Positions 59,146-64,000 of a stretch of 64,000 nt of DNA are shown here, piece after piece. The notes beneath the pieces were generated by a model, which saw only the letters and a program-made list of their open reading frames with translations, had not been told where the DNA came from and searched no databases. The stretch lies in assembly GCF_030405905.1 (NCBI RefSeq), contig NZ_JASATW010000001.1, positions 1 through 64,000 on the forward strand. The letters are read 5' to 3'. The stretch comes from Sphaerothrix gracilis (GTDB lineage Bacteria; Cyanobacteriota; Cyanobacteriia; Phormidesmidales; Phormidesmidaceae). Every line of letters begins with the position of its first letter. The first letter of the stretch is position 1. Position numbers and translations under genes: made by a program.

Positions 59146-61017
59146 ATGCCCAAGCTAGAACAGCGATTTGACTACGTCAAAATCGGTTTAGCTTCTCCAG
59201 AGCGAATTCGCCAGTGGGGAGAGCGTACGCTACCCAACGGCATGGTTGTGGGAGAAGTCACTAAGCCAGAAACGATTAACTACCGTACGCTAAAGCCTGA
59301 AATGGATGGCCTCTTTTGTGAGCGCATTTTTGGGCCGGCTAAAGACTGGGAGTGCCACTGCGGTAAATACAAGCGGGTGCGCCACCGGGGCATTGTCTGT
59401 GAGCGCTGCGGGGTTGAGGTGACTGAGTCGCGAGTGCGGCGTCACCGTATGGGCTATATCAAGCTGGCTGCACCCGTAACTCACGTTTGGTATCTCAAGG
59501 GCATTCCCAGCTATATGGCTATTTTGCTGGATATGCCGCTGCGAGATGTCGAGCAGATCGTTTACTTCAATGCCTATGTTGTTTTAGATGCGGGCAATGC
59601 GGAAAATCTCTCCTATAAGCAACTGCTGACCGAAGAGCAGTGGATGGAGATCGAAGATCAGCTTTATGACGAAGAGTCTCAGCTGGTGGGCATTGAGGTC
59701 GGCATTGGTGCTGAAGCGCTGAAGCGCCTGCTAGAAGATCTCGATCTAGAAGGTGTGGCTGAGCAGCTCCGGGAAGATATCACCACCGCTAAGGGACAAA
59801 AGCGAGCCAAGCTGATCAAGCGGCTGCGGGTGATTGACAACTTTGTGGCAACCGGCTCGCGGCCTGACTGGATGGTACTGGACGTCATTCCGGTGATTCC
59901 GCCGGATCTGCGGCCTATGGTGCAGCTTGATGGCGGTCGCTTTGCCACTTCTGACCTCAACGATCTCTATCGCCGGGTCATTAACCGCAATAATCGCCTA
60001 GCCCGCCTGCAGGAGATTTTGGCTCCTGAGATTATCGTTCGGAATGAAAAACGGATGCTGCAGGAAGCGGTAGACGCCCTGATTGATAACGGTCGTCGCG
60101 GTCGCACTGTCGTAGGCGCGAACAACCGCCCGCTCAAGTCTCTTTCAGACATTATTGAGGGTAAGCAAGGGCGATTCCGCCAAAACCTACTGGGTAAGCG
60201 CGTAGACTATTCCGGTCGTTCGGTCATTGTTGTTGGTCCTAAACTGAAGATTCATCAGTGTGGCTTACCGCGCGAGATGGCGATCGAGCTGTTTCAACCT
60301 TTTGTTATTCACCGTCTGATTCGTCAGGGTTTGGTGAATAACATCAAGGCGGCGAAGAAGCTGATTCAGCGCAATGATCCCCAGGTTTGGGACGTACTAG
60401 AAGAGGTGATTGAGAGCCACCCCGTGATGCTCAACCGAGCACCGACGCTGCACCGTCTGGGAATTCAGGCTTTTGAACCCATTCTGGTAGAGGGGCGAGC
60501 GATTCAGCTTCACCCGCTGGTCTGCCCGGCTTTCAACGCTGACTTTGACGGCGACCAGATGGCGGTGCACGTACCGCTCTCGCTAGAGTCTCAGTCTGAA
60601 GCCCGGCTGCTTATGCTGGCCTCTAACAACGTCCTATCTCCTGCGACGGGACGACCGATCATTACGCCTAGCCAAGACATGGTTTTAGGCTGCTACTATC
60701 TCACGGCTGAAAATCCCTATCAGCAGAAGGGAGCGGGACGCTATTTTTCCAGCATGGAAGACGCCATTATTGCCTATGAGCAGGGACTAGTAGATCTACA
60801 CGCTAAGGTTTGGCTGCGATTTGACGGGCCCGTCGAGACAGACAGCTCTGAAACCTTAGTCAAAGAAGAAAAAGGCGGTGACGGTATTGTCATGCGGGAG
60901 TACAGCGATCGCCGGGTGCGCGAAGACGCTGAGGGCCAGATCATTTCTCAGTACGTGCGAACGACCCCTGGCCGCATCATCTACAACAAAACTATTCACG
61001 ACGCATTAGCTAGCTAA
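59146..61017 (+). CDS. rpoC1: RNA polymerase gamma subunit (beta' N-terminal part)
   Basis: 623 residues from the ATG at 59146, which has AAGGAAG upstream (TTG at 59137 is in frame). Zinc ribbon WECHCGKYKRVRHRGIVCERCGVEV near 70-95, FRQNLLGKRVDYSGRSVIVVGPKLKIHQCGLPREMAIELF, and the catalytic NADFDGDQMAVHVPLS (Asp triad) near the C-terminal third. Ends in YNKTIHDALAS. This is the split gamma subunit found only in cyanobacteria and chloroplasts. Confidence 0.98.
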   Translation: MPKLEQRFDYVKIGLASPERIRQWGERTLPNGMVVGEVTKPETINYRTLKPEMDGLFCERIFGPAKDWECHCGKYKRVRHRGIVCERCGVEVTESRVRRHRMGYIKLAAPVTHVWYLKGIPSYMAILLDMPLRDVEQIVYFNAYVVLDAGNAENLSYKQLLTEEQWMEIEDQLYDEESQLVGIEVGIGAEALKRLLEDLDLEGVAEQLREDITTAKGQKRAKLIKRLRVIDNFVATGSRPDWMVLDVIPVIPPDLRPMVQLDGGRFATSDLNDLYRRVINRNNRLARLQEILAPEIIVRNEKRMLQEAVDALIDNGRRGRTVVGANNRPLKSLSDIIEGKQGRFRQNLLGKRVDYSGRSVIVVGPKLKIHQCGLPREMAIELFQPFVIHRLIRQGLVNNIKAAKKLIQRNDPQVWDVLEEVIESHPVMLNRAPTLHRLGIQAFEPILVEGRAIQLHPLVCPAFNADFDGDQMAVHVPLSLESQSEARLLMLASNNVLSPATGRPIITPSQDMVLGCYYLTAENPYQQKGAGRYFSSMEDAIIAYEQGLVDLHAKVWLRFDGPVETDSSETLVKEEKGGDGIVMREYSDRRVREDAEGQIISQYVRTTPGRIIYNKTIHDALAS

Positions 61018-61089
61018 CGCAAACCGCTGAAGTGGCTTGTCTAGAACAATACCTTTGAACAGAACAGAGCGAAGGGCAAGGAAATAAAG

Positions 61090-64000
61090 ATGTCAGAGCA
61101 GCAAGGTTCCAAGCAGTCTACTCCCATACTGTTTCGCAATCGAATAATTGACAAAAAGCAGTTGAAAAAGCTTGTCACCTGGTCGTTTGCCAACTACGGC
61201 ACGGCCCGGACAGCGCAGATGGCTGACCTGGTAAAAGATTTAGGCTTCAAGTACGCTACGCGGGCCGGGGTGTCTATCAGCGTAGCTGACCTGCAGGTAC
61301 CTCCCAAGAAAAAGGAAATGCTGGAGGCTGCCGAAGAAGACATTCGTGCCACGGAAGAGCGCTATACGCGAGGGGAAATCACCGAGGTTGAGCGTTTCCA
61401 AAAGGTAATTGATACCTGGAATGGCACCAGTGAGGAGCTGAAGGACGAGGTTGTTCGCAACTTTAAATCCAACGACCCGCTGAACTCGGTCTATATGATG
61501 GCTTTTTCTGGGGCGAGAGGTAACATTTCCCAGGTGCGCCAGCTAGTAGGAATGCGCGGTCTGATGGCCAATCCGCAGGGAGAAATCATTGACCTACCCA
61601 TTAAGACCAATTTCCGTGAGGGTTTGACAGTCACTGAGTACGTCATCTCCTCTTACGGTGCCCGCAAAGGTCTGGTTGATACGGCGCTGCGAACAGCAGA
61701 CTCTGGCTATCTCACCCGCCGTTTGGTGGATGTGTCCCAGGATGTGATTATTCGCGAGCTGGACTGTAATACTGAGCGAGGCATTCCCCTCACCAGCATG
61801 ACTGACGGCGATCGCGTGCAGATTCCGCTCCAGGATCGCCTGCTGGGCCGCGTACTGGCTAAAGATGTGCTTCATCCCAAAACGGGTGAGGTGATTGCTG
61901 AGCGCAATCAGGACATCTCAGATGATCTAGCCGAAGTGATTGCCCAGGCTGGTGTAGAGGAACTAGAAGTTCGTTCAGCTCTGACTTGTGAAGCGGCCCG
62001 TTCAGTCTGTCAGCACTGCTATGGCTGGAGCCTAGCCCACTCGCATATGGTGGATCTAGGTGAAGCGGTAGGCATCATCGCGGCTCAGTCCATTGGAGAG
62101 CCGGGTACCCAGCTCACCATGCGGACGTTCCACACCGGGGGCGTCTTTACCGGCGAGAAAGCACCTGAAATTTTTGCTAAAGCTGACGGTAAAGTTAAGT
62201 TTCCGGAAAAACGGCTGAGAACGCGGGCGTTTAGAACCCGGCATGGGGATGACGCCTTTGTAATTGAGTCTAAGAGCGCCGATATCAAGGTGGAGACAGA
62301 CTCCGGCAAGAACCAGAGCTTCGGTCTGCCGCAGGGAGCCACCCTGTTTGTGCGAGACGGTGAAGCGGTGAAGAAAGGGCAGCTCCTAGCCGAAATGCCT
62401 TCTATGAGCCGGGTGCGTAAGGTTACCGAGAAAGCCAGTAAGGACGTAACCTCTGATCTGTCGGGCGAAGTCCTGTTTGACGGTTTGCAGCAGGAAGAGA
62501 AGAAAGACCGGCAGGGCAACACCACCCGCCTAGCCCAGCGAGGCGGTCTACTTTGGGTGCTTTCTGGCGAAGTTTATAACCTGCCGCCTGGTGCTGAACC
62601 CGTGGTGAAAAACGGCGATCGCATTGATGCAGACGGCATCATTGCCGAAACCAAGCTGATTACCGAGCGCGGCGGCGTTGTGCGACTGCCCCAAACCTCG
62701 GATGGCAAAGGAGGCCGTGAAGTTGAGATTATAACTGCTTCAGTTCTGCTTGATAAAGCTGAAGTCAAAGTTGAAAGCGGTCAGGGCCGCGAGCACTACG
62801 TAATCGAAACTTTTGGTGGTCAGCGATTTTCGCTCATTGCCACACCGGGCACCAAGGTCGGTAACGGTCAGGTGGTAGCGGAGCTAGAAGACGATCGCTA
62901 TCGCACTCACACCGGCGGTATTCTCAAATACTCCGGGGTTGAGGTGGCTAAGCGCGGTAAAGCCAAGCAGGGTTATGAGGTCGTTCAGGGCGGTACCTTG
63001 CTTTGGATTCCCGAAGAAGCCCACGAGATCAACAAGGATATTTCTCTACTGCTAGTAGAAGATGGCCAGTATGTTGAAGCGGGCACCGAAGTTGTCAAAG
63101 ACATTTTCTGCCAGAGCAACGGCGTCGTAGAAGTCACTCAGAAAAATGACATTTTGCGAGAAATCGTGATCAAGCCAGGGGATCTGCACATGGTAGATTC
63201 CCCCGAAGATGTCATGGACAAGGACGGTACGCTATCAATGGCTGGCGAAGAAGTCATGCCGGGACTCACTATTGATGATCTGCGCTATGTCGAGTACGTA
63301 GAATCGCCTGAAGGGCCAGCGCTGCTACTGCGCCCAGTCACGGAGTTTACCGTACCCGACAAGCCGTCTGTCCCCAGCCAAGACTCCGTTAGCGATAGCA
63401 GCGATAGCGCTATTCGCCTGCGGGCCATCCAGCGAATTCCGTTTAAAGATGGCGAGCGGGTTAAGTCGGTTGAAGGACTTGACTTAGTCCGGACGCAGCT
63501 ACTGCTAGAAATTGATGAAGACGCGCCTCAGCTGGCGGCAGATATTGAGCTGGTAGCTGACGAATCAGATTCAGAGGTAATGCGCCTGCAGCTGGTGATT
63601 TTAGAGTCTCTAGTGATTCGCCGCGACATCATTGCCGATCAGACTCAGGGCAGTACTCAAACCCGTCTGCTAGTTGAGGATGGCGAGCAAATCGAGCCGG
63701 GCGCCGTCATTGCCAGAACTGAAATTCAGTGCAAAATTACTGGAGAAGTTCGCGGTATCCGCGAGGGCGTTGAGGCTATTCGCCGGATTCTGGTGGTTCG
63801 TGATGAGGATCTAGTTGAAGTGTCTACCGGGGATCACTCACCCTCTGTCACCAAGGGCGATCTAGTTGTAGCAGGATCTGAGATCGCCGCCGGTGTAACT
63901 GCTGAAGAATCAGGGCAGGTTGTCAATACAACGGGTTCAACCATTACCCTGCGCATTGCTCGCCCCTACCGCGTTTCTACAGGTGCCGTTTTACATATTG
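61090..64000 (+). CDS. rpoC2: RNA polymerase beta' subunit (C-terminal part), partial at right edge
   Basis: ATG at 61090, open to the window end (970 codons visible). Residues near the start read FRNRIIDKKQLKKLVTWSFANYGTARTAQMADLVKDLGFKYATRAGVSISVADL; NSVYMMAFSGARGNISQVRQLVGMRGLMANPQG and AVGIIAAQSIGEPGTQLTMRTFHTGG are the trigger loop and bridge-helix partners. After about residue 345 the chain enters the long cyanobacterial insertion (SI3) in the trigger loop. Follows rpoC1 by 72 bp. The C-terminus lies outside. Confidence 0.97.
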   Translation, partial: MSEQQGSKQSTPILFRNRIIDKKQLKKLVTWSFANYGTARTAQMADLVKDLGFKYATRAGVSISVADLQVPPKKKEMLEAAEEDIRATEERYTRGEITEVERFQKVIDTWNGTSEELKDEVVRNFKSNDPLNSVYMMAFSGARGNISQVRQLVGMRGLMANPQGEIIDLPIKTNFREGLTVTEYVISSYGARKGLVDTALRTADSGYLTRRLVDVSQDVIIRELDCNTERGIPLTSMTDGDRVQIPLQDRLLGRVLAKDVLHPKTGEVIAERNQDISDDLAEVIAQAGVEELEVRSALTCEAARSVCQHCYGWSLAHSHMVDLGEAVGIIAAQSIGEPGTQLTMRTFHTGGVFTGEKAPEIFAKADGKVKFPEKRLRTRAFRTRHGDDAFVIESKSADIKVETDSGKNQSFGLPQGATLFVRDGEAVKKGQLLAEMPSMSRVRKVTEKASKDVTSDLSGEVLFDGLQQEEKKDRQGNTTRLAQRGGLLWVLSGEVYNLPPGAEPVVKNGDRIDADGIIAETKLITERGGVVRLPQTSDGKGGREVEIITASVLLDKAEVKVESGQGREHYVIETFGGQRFSLIATPGTKVGNGQVVAELEDDRYRTHTGGILKYSGVEVAKRGKAKQGYEVVQGGTLLWIPEEAHEINKDISLLLVEDGQYVEAGTEVVKDIFCQSNGVVEVTQKNDILREIVIKPGDLHMVDSPEDVMDKDGTLSMAGEEVMPGLTIDDLRYVEYVESPEGPALLLRPVTEFTVPDKPSVPSQDSVSDSSDSAIRLRAIQRIPFKDGERVKSVEGLDLVRTQLLLEIDEDAPQLAADIELVADESDSEVMRLQLVILESLVIRRDIIADQTQGSTQTRLLVEDGEQIEPGAVIARTEIQCKITGEVRGIREGVEAIRRILVVRDEDLVEVSTGDHSPSVTKGDLVVAGSEIAAGVTAEESGQVVNTTGSTITLRIARPYRVSTGAVLHI

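Noticed and set aside
1..64000. tRNA, rRNA, tmRNA, SRP or RNase P RNA genes
   Set aside because: I looked for T-loop GTTCRANNC-type arms and known conserved cores in the intergenic regions and saw none; a covariance-model scan would be decisive.

Overview
The window is a stretch of cyanobacterial chromosome. The evidence is gene content: the small cytochrome b6f subunit PetN, Psb34, Psp29/Thf1, two phycobiliprotein lyase-type proteins (CpcT/CpeT and CpcF), a helical carotenoid protein, RNA polymerase split into rpoB-rpoC1-rpoC2, and a phylloquinone-pathway thioesterase. The palindrome GCGATCGC (HIP1), typical of cyanobacteria, is frequent throughout. Base composition is moderately GC-rich except for one clearly AT-rich patch (about 15.0-16.7 kb). 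I cannot name the genus; the gene set would fit a Leptolyngbya-like filamentous lineage, but that is only an impression.

Layout. 0-10.7 kb: a possible transposase fragment at the left edge, a stress cluster on the minus strand (ribosome hibernation factor fused to a cold-shock domain, PfpI/DJ-1 protein fused to a ferritin-like helical domain, helical carotenoid protein), then conserved cyanobacterial proteins of unknown role, an alpha/beta hydrolase, a surface protein, a gamma-glutamylcyclotransferase-like protein and the overlapping pair pentapeptide-repeat protein / tsaB. 10.9-11.1 kb: psb34 with its own terminator. 11.3-17.6 kb: an accessory region with a membrane-anchored unknown, a frameshifted NERD-nuclease gene, an Asp/Asn hydroxylase, a 14-repeat CRISPR array without cas genes, an AT-rich two-gene membrane/secreted cassette and a purine/pyrimidine-rich intergenic repeat.

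17.6-29.6 kb: rodA-mrp, an SRPBCC protein, hemF, a STAS anti-anti-sigma protein, cpcT-like, psp29, then a minus-strand operon hupE-cobW-cpcF-panE headed by a cobalamin riboswitch, followed by rsmB, a 55-residue membrane protein and petN. 29.6-43.4 kb: housekeeping and conserved genes (clpP, a fatty-acid hydroxylase-type protein, HAD phosphatase, CDF transporter, pyrC, lepB, persulfide dioxygenase-like protein, dnaK, cupin, SH3/peptidoglycan-binding protein). 43.8-55.4 kb: sulfatase-like protein, CSP41-like epimerase, hisIE, DHNA-CoA thioesterase, M23 peptidase, birA, pgeF, hslO, hisD, rpsT, tatD. 55.8-64 kb: rpoB, rpoC1 and the 5' part of rpoC2, which runs off the right edge.

Functional threads: photosystem and phycobilisome assembly (psb34, psp29, cpcT, cpcF, petN, hcp), tetrapyrrole and B12/cobalt supply (hemF, riboswitch-hupE-cobW), cell envelope (rodA, M23, pgeF, lepB), proteostasis and stress (dnaK, clpP, hslO, HPF-CSD, PfpI fusion) and transcription/translation (rpo genes, rpsT, rsmB, tsaB). 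The points most worth a second look are the B12-riboswitch operon that includes a bilin-lyase-like HEAT protein, the orphan CRISPR array with its hairpin/G-run repeat and adjacent AT-rich cassette, and the NERD gene that is one base short of an intact frame. I found no tRNA or rRNA genes.
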